A stretch of DNA of 64,000 nt, from positions 20,405,491-20,469,490 of the forward strand of contig OY743190.1 of assembly GCA_963555705.1 (NCBI GenBank). The letters are read 5' to 3'. The position numbers and the translations under genes are program-made. Source of the DNA: Ligustrum vulgare (lineage: Eukaryota; Streptophyta; Magnoliopsida; Lamiales; Oleaceae). Of the stretch, positions 21,318 through 33,152 are shown piece by piece (within the stretch, counting starts at the first letter, position 1; each line of letters starts with the position of its first letter). The notes below the pieces were generated by a model. It saw nothing but the letters and a program-made list of their open reading frames with translations, did no database searches and was not told where the DNA came from.

Positions 21318-22924
21318 GTAGAGTTCATCGAAACATTTCCCTATGTCATCCGGTACAAACAAGGTAAGGAAAATGTGGTGGCAGATGCATTATCTCGAAG
21401 GTATGTTCTTTTAAATTCTTTAAATTCGAAATTGCTTGGATTTGAATACATTAAGGACATGTATGCTAATGACCTGGATTTTTCTAATATTTATGAATCA
21501 TGTGGTAAAGGAGCTGTGGATAGGTTCTTTAAACATGATTATTACTTATTTCGAGAAAATAAATTGTGTGTCCCTAGGTGTTCAATGAGGGAGTTACTTG
21601 TGGGAGAGGCCCATAGTGGAGGCTTAATGGGTCATTTTGGGGTTAAAAAGACCATTGAAATCCTAAGTGAACATTTCTATTGGCCTAAAATGAAAATTGA
21701 TGTGGTTCGGGTTTGTAATAGATGCATTACTTGTAAAAAGGCTAAATCTAGGATTAAACCCCATGGATTATATATGCCTTTACCCATCCCTAGTGAACCT
21801 TGGGTCGATATCTCTATGGATTTTGTTTTAGGACTAAGAAGGGTCGAGATTCGATTTTTGTGATAGTAGATCGCTTTAGTAAAATGACACATTTCATACC
21901 ATGCCACAAAACTGACGATGCTACAAACATAGCTGAAATTTTCTTTTGGGAAGTCGTGCGCTTACATGGAGTGCCTAAAAGTATTGTCTCGGATAGGAAT
22001 GTTAAATTCCTTAGTCATTTTTGGAGAGTCTTGTGGAATAAATTAGGAACAAAATTGCTTTTTTCTACAACTTGTCACCCACAGACCGATGGACAGACCG
22101 AGGTAGTAAATAGGACAATGATTCAATTATTGCGCACCATAATCAATAAAAATTTGAAAAATTGGGAAGAGTGTTTGCCATTTATTGAATTTGCATATAA
22201 TAGGGCTATACATTCTACTACTTCGTGTTCACCATTTGAAATTGTTTATGGTTTTAATCCGCTAACACCATTGGATTTAATTCCTTTACCTGTGAATGAA
22301 CGTAGTAGTTTAGATGGCAAGAAAAAAGCTGAGATGGTTAAAGCACTCCACGACAAGGTGAGGTTGGCGATCGAAAAGAAAAATGAACATTATGCTTCGC
22401 AGGCTAACAAAGGAAGAAAGGGCATCATTTTTGAACCCGGTGATTGGGTTTGGTTACATTTGAGAAAGGAGCGGTTTCCAGAACAGCGCAAGTCAAAGTT
22501 ACAACTGCAAGGAGATGGTCCATTCCAAGTGATCGAAAGGATCAACAATAATGCCTATAAACTCGATCTTCCTAGTGAGTATAATGTTTCGGCATCATTT
22601 AATGTTTCTGATCTATCTCCGTTTGATGCAGGTACAGATTCGAGGTCGAATCCTTTCGAAGAGGGAGGGGATGATGTGATCCAGACCACGGATACAAGCC
22701 CGCACAAAGATCCGTTGAAGATCAAAGGAGGACCGATGACTCGATTGCAAACCAAGAAGGCCAAGGAAGCAATGGACAAGTTAGTTCAAGAAACAATGGC
22801 CAAAACAATGTTCGTGTCATCAAAAGAAACAAGTTCCATGTTGGGGCCGAGCCAAAACGATGAGTGGATCAACCTTATTCATTGCGTCGAAGAAAGTGGT
22901 GAAATTTCAATGTTACGGCCGTAA
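21318..22924 (+). pseudogene. Element B integrase, running into the 3' LTR
   Basis: After the TGA, the frame continues through [15 protein letters not shown] into the integrase zinc finger (GHFGVKK..., CNRCITC). Near 21836 a frameshift moves the reading to another frame; the gap is consistent with a ~10-base deletion. The core then has Asp in [12 protein letters not shown], Asp in [10 protein letters not shown] and Glu in [10 protein letters not shown], then a GPF-type module ([18 protein letters not shown]). The last ~85 codons lie inside the 3' LTR (from 22672) and include [18 protein letters not shown], the Arg/Lys-rich tail typical of CRM-group integrases. The stop falls in the first palindrome. 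Confidence 0.88.
22659..22671 (+). other. Polypurine tract of element B
   Basis: GAAGAGGGAGGGGA directly precedes the 3' LTR and would prime plus-strand DNA. It is also translated, as Glu-Glu-Gly-Gly in the integrase tail, so priming and coding overlap here. Confidence 0.85.
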
Positions 22925-23486
22925 CATACAAGTCCTCACGGTCGTAACCAACTTTCTGCTGAAAATTGAATTTGCGAGACATAAGCAATCACGGCCGTAA
23001 AGTTCGAGTGTCACGGCCGTAATGGAGTTTCTGCTTAAATTTGGAATTGGGCGTTTTTGGACTTACGGCCGTAAGTCATATTGTCACGGCCGTAAGAGTG
23101 ACTCAGAAGCAAGGTTACGGCCGTAAGGAATTCAGTCACGGCCGTAACATTACATACGCGTGATTTTAGGTTATTTTTTTATTTCCTTAATTTTAGGTAG
23201 TTGTTTCCTTATTTAATTAGAACTCCTTAACCTAGTTTTGACCCTATATATAGGGATGTAATTTTCATTATTCATAACCAACTTTGATATATTAATTGAG
23301 AGGCAAATTGCTTTCACATTCTTATTCTTTATTGAATAAAATCCGAACTTGCGAGTTAATTCTTGTTTGTTCAAATCTTGGGTGAGATTTATCTTCTTTG
23401 TGATCAAGAGGTCAACATATCAATTGATTGTGTTGGTCCAATAATTTGTGGGTTGCGTAGCTACAATTGCTACGTGGTTTGCATCA
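22672..23486 (+). repeat. 3' LTR of element B
   Basis: 815 bp. It matches the 5' LTR except for about five substitutions and a 64-base deletion after GTGTTGGT (around 23437). It includes the palindrome array at 22913-23147 and ends GCATCA before the duplicated AAAGG. Confidence 0.95.
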
Positions 23487-23976
23487 AAAGGACTTGGAGT
23501 TTTCAATAGGAGATAAAGTTTTCCTCAAAGTTGCACCCATGAAAGGGGTATTACGTTTTGGCAAGAAGGGTAAGTTGCGACCAAGGTATATTGACCCATT
23601 TGAAATCTTGCAACGTGTGGGAAATGTTGCATATCAACTGGCCTTACCCCCAGAACTTTCAGCAGTGCATGACGTTTTCCACGTATCCATGCTTAGAAAA
23701 TATGTCTCTGATCCAAGTCCTGTGGTCAACCACCAGTCTATCGAGTTACAACGGGGTTTGAGTTATGATGAAGTACCTTTAAGGATCGTTGACCAAAAAT
23801 TTCAAGCCCTTAGAAATAAAGTGATTCCACTAGTGAAAGTTCAGTGGCAAAATTATTCGATTGAAGAGTCCACGTGGGAGCGAGAGGTGAAAATGCGAGC
23901 TAAGTACCCTCAACTCTTTGACGAGTTTCAAGTAAATTTCGAGGACGAAATTTATTTTAAGGATGATAGATTATAA
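23487..23976 (+). pseudogene. Element A integrase C-terminus with chromodomain
   Basis: Continuation of the integrase cut at 16632. KDLEFSIGDKVFLKVAPMKG and RPRYIDPFEILQRVG form the GPY/F-like module. HDVFHVSMLRKYV leads to a chromodomain whose core reads VKVQWQNYSIEESTWERE, the module that targets chromoviruses to modified histones. The frame is open to its natural stop at 23974-23976, next to the start of the 3' LTR. Joining it to the upstream half requires removing element B. Confidence 0.9.
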
Positions 23977-24139
23977 CACTTGTACTCTTAAGTTAAATCC
24001 CTTTAAAGTCTAGGGGTAAATTAGATGTTGATCACTAACTAAGGATCATGGGTGCAATTAATTTGGACTGCATATTGAAAACCCACGTATATTTTTAGGG
24101 TTAAATTTCTATGTTATATTATATATTATATATGTTACC

Positions 24140-24202
<63 letters not shown>

Positions 24203-24567
24203 ATTGGTATGATGCACATTATGATATATATTAGAATATTTAATTTTAGTATACTTATTTCAAATCAATATTTATTACCTTAATAGTGGTAATCAAATTT
24301 GATATATATGTATATATCTCCATATAAGATAAAATTGGAGATTTGATTTATAGGAAAAATGGTAAGATATATGTACGCATAGAAATTATGAATTATGAAA
24401 ATAAAAATATTATTTCATATGGAAATAATATTATTTACGCCAAGACAAATTATATTACTTCCATCTTGGCCAAAATCATGTGTTCAATTTAATGAATGAT
24501 TTTGATACCAAAACTAGTTAAACTTCACCCTATAAATACCCATCTCACGTCACTTCTCTTTACCACA

Positions 24568-24606
<39 letters not shown>

Positions 24607-25243
24607 CATATCATACACCTACATTTTACATACGTAGTTATATATATATATATATATATATAATTTCGAAGCAAGAGAATTTTAGCACGCACAAAGATCG
24701 AAGCATTTTAAAGTTATATCATTAATTCATCGACGAGACGGTAAGTATATACGTGTAATTTTATGTTATGCCTTTTGAAATAATATGCTATGGTCCATAT
24801 GTATGTTCTAAGATTCGGACCGAAGTTTTAGTTGCGCTACGCATGGAAACTCATACCACCTATGTTCGGTATAGTTTTCATGTCTCCATTACGTACGAAT
24901 TATGATTTCAAGATTTATGATAAACACGTATATACTTATTGAGATTTTCTCATCCCTTTATGTTTCCCCCTTTCCAGATAATTGATTGATTCGAGGAGGT
25001 CAGCGTGGAGATGGCGGGCGATAACGGATCAGAAAATAAATTAAACTTTTATCCATAGTTTTTACTTTTAAAATTTCTAGACCCATTTAATTATTGTTGG
25101 CTTCTCTATTAAAAATTCATGTTTAATTTAAGTTCTTTCTTATGATGATTTAAATATTACGAAATTATTTGTTAAACTATTTTATCTTATGAGTTTATGC
25201 AAGTTTCGTGACATCCGAGTATTTAAGGTTTCGGGTTGTCACA
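23972..25243 (+). repeat. 3' LTR of element A
   Basis: The part from 24222 pairs with the 5' LTR. The true start is placed near 23972 because TATAACAC follows a decayed purine tract (AAGGATGATAGA) right after the pol stop, the position where Del/Tekay LTRs begin with TGTAACAC. The end GTCACA at 25243 borders hAT copy 2. A TATA box lies at 24531-24538 and a CT microsatellite follows at about 24572-24602. Confidence 0.75.
24137..24200. repeat. GT/TA compound microsatellite
   Basis: Nine or so GT units followed by about twenty TA units, located in the part of the 3' LTR of element A that is missing from its 5' LTR. It is likely length-polymorphic and prone to breakage or assembly error. Confidence 0.9.
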
Positions 25244-25726
25244 ACACAAGTCCAGCAAATCCTTGAAAATAAGATAACAACTAATTGTAAGATAGAGAGT
25301 GAAGATTTATTGTTTGTTGATTTCTGAAGAACTAACGGCTAAATGATTGAAGCTGAACGTCAGAACCAGTGAAAGAAAAATGATTTTGATCTATGATTTT
25401 TTGTTTATTACTTGTTTTGCTTATAGTTATTGTAATGTTGAATGAGTGACTAGTTATTGAGTAATTGATAATGACTAATGGACACGTGGATTAAGATTAA
25501 GAAATGATGATTTTTAAAATTTTTTTTTAAGATTTATATTTTTAAAAAAAATCATGTTTTGTACTATCGATTCTGGTTCTTGGTTCTGGTTTTGGTTTTG
25601 GCAGAACTAAGAACCAAACCGGAACCTAATGGTTCTTGATTTTTGAAACCAGAACCGTTTAAAATTTTGAAAGAACAGAACCGAACATAATCGAACTGCT
25701 GGTTCTGGTTCTTTTTCCCAGGCCTG
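25244..25726. mobile_element. Non-autonomous hAT-type element, copy 2, right part
   Basis: It resumes with CACAAGTCCAGCAAATCC and aligns with copy 1 from about 2740 onward, ending in GGTTCTTTTTCCCAGGCCTG followed by TATATATG (25727-25734), the same 8-mer as before the left half. Relative to copy 1, about 45 bases are missing at the junction with element A. Confidence 0.85.
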
Positions 25727-25734
25727 TATATATG

Positions 25735-27750
25735 TATTGTGCTGAAAACCAAGTTATTTGCTTGTCAAATAAAAATTTAGATGCATCTTATTTTTTTTCG
25801 GAATCTATTTGACTTGAGTCTGTTAGGTTCTTTAAAACCTAATGCCCTATGGTCAATGGACTTGGAGTCATTGGCTGAAAGCTGGTTACATATTTAGTTA
25901 GCTTGATGAAGAAAAGTCTGCCCATAAGACAAAAAATGTATAGGCTAGTAAGAGGGAGAAAGAAAACGATGCAATCAGATTTTTTGAGCTTTTTGAGTAC
26001 TATAGGTCTTAATAGCAATGGGTTTGACTTCATAATTTAAGGAAAATATTTATTTACTAGTGATTTTTTTTGCGCATCCTTTCTCACTAATTTAAGATTT
26101 TGAGTCTTGCTTACATGAGATTGTTGACAGGTTTTTTATGTGCATTGTTTTTGCATAATGCGCCTAGGCTATATGGATTATAGTTTCCCCCATGCCTAAC
26201 AATAAGTCCATATTTCTTGATTTCTCCTTTGTCATTCGTGTCAAATAGGAGAATAGTGATTAGTATATGAGTTAAGAGTAGAGTTGGTACCACTATATGG
26301 ATTAGGGGGAGAGTTAGTACTTAGAAGAAGTATTTATTCGTTTTGATTGTCTTTATTTGACTTATAATTTGACATTTTATTTCTAACAAATCTATTTGGG
26401 GCTTATTGAAAGTATGCTTTTGATTGGTGTTTTTTATATAATTTGAATATCTCAATTTCAAAGTTGCTAGCTAATGTTTATGACATTTATCTCATTAGAT
26501 TTAATATGGTATCACTTGCTTTTACACATGGTATTTTTTAAATTGATGTGTAGAAAATAGGCTGACAAGCAATCGGGATACAATATTGCTTTTTTGTATC
26601 ATAGATGTTAGGATTGGTCTTTTGTAATCATTTTATTATTATAGTGTTTAGTTAAGGAATTCCAAAGGGGAATATTGTAAGTTTTTGGTGTATTTAGCAA
26701 TTCCATGAACAAAATAACTCGTTTATAAAGTCAAAATTAGATTCAAAGTATTGTAGTTGAGAATCTGGGCTCAAGAAGATCAAAGAAGTGTCTAAGAAAA
26801 CATGCGATACAATTGAAGTCAAAGGAGAATAAAAAAATAAATCCACAAAGTTATGAAATTATTGTAGCCCTTTGAGTTAGCTTTCCAATTCACTTTGAAT
26901 CACCTTATTCGAACATCGAGAGAGAAAGTTATGACCAAAATATTGACGACTGCTTGTTGGCTGTAAGATTACTGCTCGAGCATGTTTAGCTTATCAATGG
27001 CACTTCAATTCTGCTCCATGGGCAATCGATCGGCCTTGTTGTTTGGAGAATTCATATTTCGTAATTTATATCCCTTTTACAATCTGTTATGATCTTAAAC
27101 ACTTCATATTAAATATACTCAAGATTTAATTTCTTTTTCCATGTGATTGATCATTATATTTTATAAAGATTATATCAAATCAATCTCTTGAAGCATTCTT
27201 TGATTGCAACGATCAATCGCAACAATTTCTTGATTATTCAAGATTCTCATTCATAAAAAACCAAGTACAAAATCAATTACCTATAAGCCTTAGGTTCTGG
27301 AGTTGGGGAAAGGTCGTCGAAGTTCCAAATGAAGAAGAACAATGTTCGTTCTTGGTAATCCACGTGGAGAGAAAAGAATCTAGAGTTGCTGGAAGGTGCA
27401 TGAAGCACAACCTAATAGGGTCTTCAATAATATTACACCTATTCACCCTTAGTTGGATCAACACTTAAGTAATTTCAATTTCCAATATTTGTGTTCTTAA
27501 AGTTCTTAGATGAAACTTTAAGTGCTTTAAAGTTTCTTTTATTTTGGCTTGATCTAATTCTACGACCTATTTTTCAAGCAGTCCTTTCAAGAATTATTAA
27601 GATGAGGCAAATATCATTTGAGGAGAATGTTTTACGTGGTTGAGCTTTTTTTGTTCATTTTCGATTATTCCATTATCTTCTTGCTTCATGTTTCTTGTTT
27701 CTTATTTTTCTCCATCTTGCTAAATTTCAACAATCTCAAATGATAATCTT
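25735..27750. other. AT-rich DNA, no gene recognised
   Basis: About 2 kb without a recognisable protein. A purine run AAAGGGGAA followed by TGTAAG near 26668-26682 looks like a PPT/LTR border of a retroelement, and the Copia gag piece downstream would fit, but no second LTR was found. Confidence 0.35.
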
Positions 27751-27753
27751 TAG

Positions 27754-27951
27754 ATGGAGAATGAGAGTATCAGATTTATGGATCAAGACATGGTAAAGTT
27801 GGATTGCTTTTATGGAACCAAGTCCACAAAGTGGAAAAACAAGATCAAATTTCTCCTAACAGCATCGAAAATCTTTTATATTCTTGATTCGTAATATTCA
27901 CCACTACTGAAACAAACAAAAGAAGATATGGATGGGGTAAGGGTATATACC
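27754..27951 (+). pseudogene. Copia gag N-terminal fragment
   Basis: The frame from the ATG reads VKLDCFYGTKSTKWKNKI and FLLTASKIFYILDS, matching the start of Copia gag ('L-D-G-x-NF-x-x-W...LL...Y-x-L'). It is ended by TAA after ILDS, but homologous-looking residues continue (LLKQTKEDMDG). No protease, integrase or RT follows, so it is a truncated element. Confidence 0.6.
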
Positions 27952-27959
27952 AAAATTTC

Positions 27960-30950
27960 CAAGATGGTGAACTCATATGTAGGCGTTATATCGCTCTAGA
28001 ATGGGAGAAAAAACCACAAATTCAAATTTCCATGTTCCACCACCAAAACCACCGAGTTCTTCCACTACTTATCGGTGGAAATCAACCATTATCATTTCCC
28101 TATAATTCTCCTATAACTTCTATAATAGAAACAACTCATATAGAAGAATGTTTAAATGTTAAAAATTTTGGCACAAACCCCAACACAGAAGAAACTCCCA
28201 CTTTCGATCAGAATCTGGATTGCGTGGAGTCACGAGTTGCGCGAAGAGTTACTCACAATCCTGACTTTCAAATTGAACATGCGCTTAACCATGGTTTTGG
28301 CCCATGAGAGTGCCACAACATATCCGAAATAATCCAATTCCAACTTCGAATGCACTCGGAATCGCTGGCAAATGACCAATCGACCGAAAAAATGGAATTT
28401 TGACCAATATGGACCTCATCTCGACCAACACACCATACTGCTATTCTTAAGGAAAAAAGTCCACATTAACCTATGAAATTTCATTATTTTTCGACAAGGA
28501 AAATTTTCAACCATCAAATCAGTCAGCCAACGATGACATCCCACTCATCTATTTGTGGGGCCTATGCTCCTGAGGTAAAAAATAGAATGTTATCCATGTT
28601 AATCTACGTCCATTACCACCATCGAATTTCTATTTGAGTCCCGAACAACGAGCAATTTGGGTCTGAAGTCTAATACTACTATTTAAGCATCTTTTGCTTA
28701 GTCATCGTAGGTTTAGGATAAGAAATCTTATACATCTCCACTTTCTAGAAAAGCTATCACTTAGGCTGAGTGAAGTCCGCGTAAGTAATATGTAGATCTC
28801 ACACAGGCTCCTCGAGATTCTACTTTACACAGTTTCGCTACTAAGGAACCTTCTTACATTTGAATGAGCCTGCTATATATGTTAGTGAAGAGGATGAGGA
28901 TATTCTAGCGGAGTCCTATAAGTTAACCCTTGTTGAAAATACACTCGTTGAAAACCACCTATTGCCAAGGTATGAGAGTGCTTTCTTAAGTTTGGTTTCT
29001 ACAGTGATTTCAGTCTAGGAATTATTAATGCACATCATATACTTATATACTTGACACAGAAAGACGATTATTCATGCTTATTTCTGAAGCCCTCTTAGTA
29101 AATTGCTGGGTGTCCTATGCGTTCAATCAAATGGACATCTGATTTTAGTACTGAGCATGAGATCCCTATGGTTCCAATTTTGATTTCTTGTCCATTACTC
29201 CCTATTCACTTTTTAGCTAAGGGCTTTCTATTTGCAGTTGTGGCCCTTAGGAAATTGCTTGGGGTCATTCTTTATTCCTTCACTTTGGTCTTCCATCATT
29301 ATTTGCTAGTTGGTACTTCTTTTGATTTATGCAATTTAGTTCTTAAACCTTAGGTTTTTTCAATTTAGCTCCAAATTGATTCTCGATTCTTTTTATCCAC
29401 TTCCATGTTGTACAACTTAGTTAACAACTACATTTAACTGGTCCGGATTCATCTCAATTCATCTATTTTATCAAATCTGGGTTGATAACTAAAATAAACA
29501 TGAAACACAACGAATTAAGTAGAAAAATATAGAACGACGAGGCCCTTACATAGCATTGGATAGACTCTTCGATGACGATGCAAAATTTGTTCAATGCCCT
29601 ATCTCTTGGCCATAATTCCTTCCAAGACCCCCATAGAGGGGCATGAGGAAATCCCTCGTGCCACCAAGGTTTAATAGGCACTGCTCCCTTAATCAATCAT
29701 AAGAGCATTAGAGGCTAGTCGGTAACAACTTTTTAAGTGGCTAGGTGCAAAAGGGAAGACGAGGTCAGAAGTGATTGATGGGACAACCTGCAATGGCGGT
29801 TCATGAGTATCTTGCATTAGATTCATCTCTGCCAGAAGGAACCTTTCAATATGTCTACGATGGCTAGTAATGGGACGCCTCGCAAAAGACAGGTAAGTCC
29901 TTTGAATTGCTACATGTGTAGGCCATCTCATGGAGCCACCTCAGCTGGATACATATCTATAAATACTCCTCAACCTTTTTCTCTTCAGGAGAGAATGCTT
30001 TTTACACTACTTCAACTCATACTAGTTTTTCTACCTAGAAACTTAAGCAAGATCAATTCTTCTACCCACTATCATTTGTATTAGAGAGCTCCTTCCCCAA
30101 AGCATCGGTTGTACGTATCTATCCCACGCTCAAACATTTCATCCATTGTTGACAAGTGACTTGACCATCAGAGTGCGCACGGCCTACGCACTCTTGGCTC
30201 CTAAATTGTGCAATTTGGTAGTCTGTATTTCTATGAGCTGTCCTGTTGTGCAGGAACCATATACGTTAGGTGGAGGATTATGACATATGCTGGACGCTGG
30301 ATCTCCGATGGTCAACGTTGAGTAGCTACAACAAATTTTAGTGGCTATCTCTTTTAATTTTAGAAGAATATTGAATAAATCGATGCTAAGTTGTAATGTT
30401 CTAGTACTAAACGACATTTCTACAATTAGGTGGATTTTAACGGTTGGTAAGATGTAGTTTTGCAAATGATAACTTTGTGACTATATAGAATCTTCTATAT
30501 TTTCTATGTGGAATATCCAATGTTCACAATTAAACATCTATTTTTATCATTATTATTATTACTTTTTTTTTTTCCCCCTGAAACCAATATATAATATAAG
30601 TTACTAGAAAATGATAAATATTATTTGCGGTAATTATTATTTTATATAGTATCAATTAGGCAATTCTATTTCAATTTTGTTCAATTGAGTAACTATGCTT
30701 TAGTTTATTTTTCAATCGGGTAACCTACTCAATTTCTTCACTCACGCTGACATGAATCAATGACGTGAAAGTCAAAAATTGATGATCATTATTAATTTCA
30801 TTAAAATTTTGTTTATCTTACACTTGAGGTTGAGGATTACAAAAAGGGATCTTAGGGGAGGGGCCGTGTCTTGAATCCGGACCTATTGTCTGGGAAAGGT
30901 GTGCCTTTACATTAACAACCAATGGTTGTGTTGGCCTTCATTTAGGACGT
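27960..30950. other. Non-coding stretch, nothing firmly recognised
   Basis: About 3 kb of low coding potential on both strands. A short frame starting MSTMASNGTPRKRQ at 29851 ends in CAG/GTAAGT at about 29892, which could be a first exon with a consensus donor, but no following exon could be identified. The longest other frames resemble nothing known. Confidence 0.35.
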
Positions 30951-30959
30951 TGATACATG

Positions 30960-31412
30960 TGCTTTACACTCTTATTTTGGTCTTAAATTGATATTTTAAT
31001 TGACAAATTGAGAGAATTTCTACTTATTAAATTGTGCTTATATTGTACAATTAGGTACAACTTTAATTGAATAGAAAATGGACAAGATTGAAGTGGAATT
31101 GAGCTTAAAAAAAAAGAGCAAATTTGATGTCCAGGGACTTAATTGAAAGAAATTAAAACTTTGAACACTCAATTGCAACATCCCTGAAAGACGGAGGACT
31201 AGAAGTGCAAGTATTTCGTTGATATTTTTGTGATAAAAGTCAAAATGTGATGAGCGACCTGAATGCCAAAAAAAATAAAAAAATAAAAATTGGAATTGGT
31301 TGCATGCTATTGTTGCGTAACTGTGCGGTTATTGTAATCGCATGGCTGCGCGACACTGCTTATAATGGGCAGTGTCATTAATCAGTTACCACGTAGCCGC
31401 GAATTTTTGGGA
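30960..31412 (+). repeat. Left LTR fragment of element E
   Basis: It matches the right copy from CTTATTTTGGTCTTAAATTG through GGACTAGAAGTGCAA and GGGCAGTGTCATTAATCAG. Similarity stops at about 31412, where unrelated sequence begins, so the R/U5 part is missing. It contains palindromic CG-rich pieces around 31315-31400. Confidence 0.8.
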
Positions 31413-33152
31413 GATTGTTCTCCACTATTGAATGAGAAGGTACCGGCAAAGTATTACAATGAACTTGCCAAGTTGACTGAGGATGTTATGCATATGGGAG
31501 ATGCCATGTATCGGGAAGGATTTCAAAGATGGGGGTATAATCCACTCTTGGGGATTAATAGGAAAAACCTGTCATTGCCCATAGATTCAAATTTTGGTAG
31601 GTCATTCAATCCGAGGAGATATCAACTATTTGAGATGAGCTTGAAGAGAATGACAAGTTAATCACATAAAAATCACATGAAGAAGTGGCAATTAATAAGG
31701 AAGGGATTAAATCACATTTTCTCAACTTCATTGATTGTCCAATAATATAATTTGTGATTAAGCCACTTGAGGAGGATCAAGTCTGCATATTTGAGTTTGA
31801 ATTAGACGGAATAGGCAAGTCTTATGACATTGGAAAGAGCAAAGTGCAAATATTTCGAATCAATGAAGAGTGAAGCAAAGTCAAAAGAAGAAAAATGGGC
31901 AAGACATCAAAAGCCATATTTAGAGTGCCATGAAGAATCTACGCGGAGAGTCAAATTAATAACTTTAAAATAAGCACTTAATGGGAAGCAACTGATTCTC
32001 TATCCTTGTTTTATTTTTATTTTTGCATTTTATTTACTTTCTTGCAAATAAGTTAGTTATGCCCAAGTCTTTATCTTGCTTAAGTTGGGTAGTGGAAAAT
32101 AGGTCTAATACATTCTCATTTTATTCTAACATATACTCATATCAAACTTTTAAAGTCAAAATTTGCTTAACATTCATTTTTAAATCATATGTTGCATATT
32201 TTATTTATCTTCAAGTGTAATTTAATGTTGAGGTGGATGGGAAAACTATACTGGATTTATGAGTTAGAATTGAGATGTTGAATTTAATTTAAATTTTTGG
32301 GTCATTCACCACTTAATATCTACTATTTTCTTGTGTTTTCATAGGATGCTCACAATATGTTCGATGAAATGCCTCATTGGAGAAATTAGTGTTCAATCGA
32401 TTGGAGGCTCTAACACAAGTTTGGGGGTGGATTGTTGGTACTTGCAATGAGATTTTCACATGCCCAAGACTACGTATGAGTGCCCCACCACTTATTGGGA
32501 TGTCTAGTAACTTCTTTCCTCTTTGATTTATTTTACACATTGAGGACAATGTGCATTTCAAGTTTGGGGGTGATTTCTTATTGTGTATTGGCATGTTGAT
32601 AGCCTTGCAGGCAAGGATTACTTCATGTTTAAGATTTTTATTGATTCATGATTTATGAACAATATGTTACTTGTGTCTATTTTTTACAAATTGCTTATCC
32701 ATGTAAGATCCTAGTTCCATTGAGCACAATAGTCATGATTGATTATTAGTGAAGTTTAAGAATTGTTGAAGGGTAGAGAGATTTAGAAAGTAGAACAACA
32801 AGGTTGTGAGCTTGTATTTTTAAATTTTTGTCAACCTATCCAATTCTTTCGAATGCTCTAAATCTCTTGATCCTATTGTAAGATAAGTTTGGGGGTGGTT
32901 GATCCGTTAAAGGATATAGTCTAGATGTTTATTGATTCCATGCGTGATTGATATAATTTTTGTGGAGTGCCTTTGGTATCAAGTATAAGATAAGTAATGA
33001 CCATATGCTAGAGATCTAAGCCCATTTTAATTTCTCGCATTGCCTTATCTCGTAACCTTTTTGACTCGAGTGATTTAGCCTGTTGGAGTACCTCAAAACT
33101 TGGTGCCTTAAGTTTTAAATTTCAGAATCACCGACCTAAAGCTCGCTATATG
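31413..33152 (+). other. Element E 3' region (left of insertion C)
   Basis: It starts with a 70-codon open stretch (KVPAKYYNELAKL..., ending near 31661) of unknown identity, then the untranslated motifs listed for element E. The last ~150 bases (from about 33000) are a diverged duplicate of 38030-38180, both containing ACCGACCTAAA-CTC, so insertion C lies within a tandemly duplicated segment. Confidence 0.5.

Larger units (their letters stand above)
16633..23486 (+). mobile_element. Gypsy element B, CRM-like chromovirus, young
   Basis: A complete LTR element with target duplication AAAGG (16628-16632 and 23487-23491), PBS, PPT and a nearly intact Gag-Pol. The LTRs differ by about five substitutions over 815 aligned bases (counted by eye) plus a 64-bp deletion in the 3' copy, so the insertion is recent. 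The protease motif [12 protein letters not shown], the absence of a classical chromodomain and the polyprotein frame continuing into the 3' LTR all point to the CRM group. Breaks: gag and RT in different frames, one TGA in RNase H, one frameshift in integrase. C and D are older relatives. Confidence 0.88.
9460..25243 (+). mobile_element. Gypsy element A, Tekay/Del-like chromovirus (interrupted by element B)
   Basis: LTRs at both ends, a PBS complementary to initiator tRNA-Met, and the gag, protease, RT, RNase H, integrase, chromodomain order define a Ty3/Gypsy chromovirus; the protein motifs look like the Tekay/Del clade. The coding region carries several stops and frameshifts, and the integrase is split by element B. 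The LTRs are roughly 95% identical by eye, so A is older than B. It sits inside hAT copy 2 without a target duplication, and its 5' LTR lacks the first ~250 bases seen in the 3' LTR. Confidence 0.85.

Noticed and set aside
29851..30084. Possible gene start MSTMASNGTPRKRQ with a GTAAGT donor
   Set aside because: No second exon or family resemblance; kept only as a note in the region entry.
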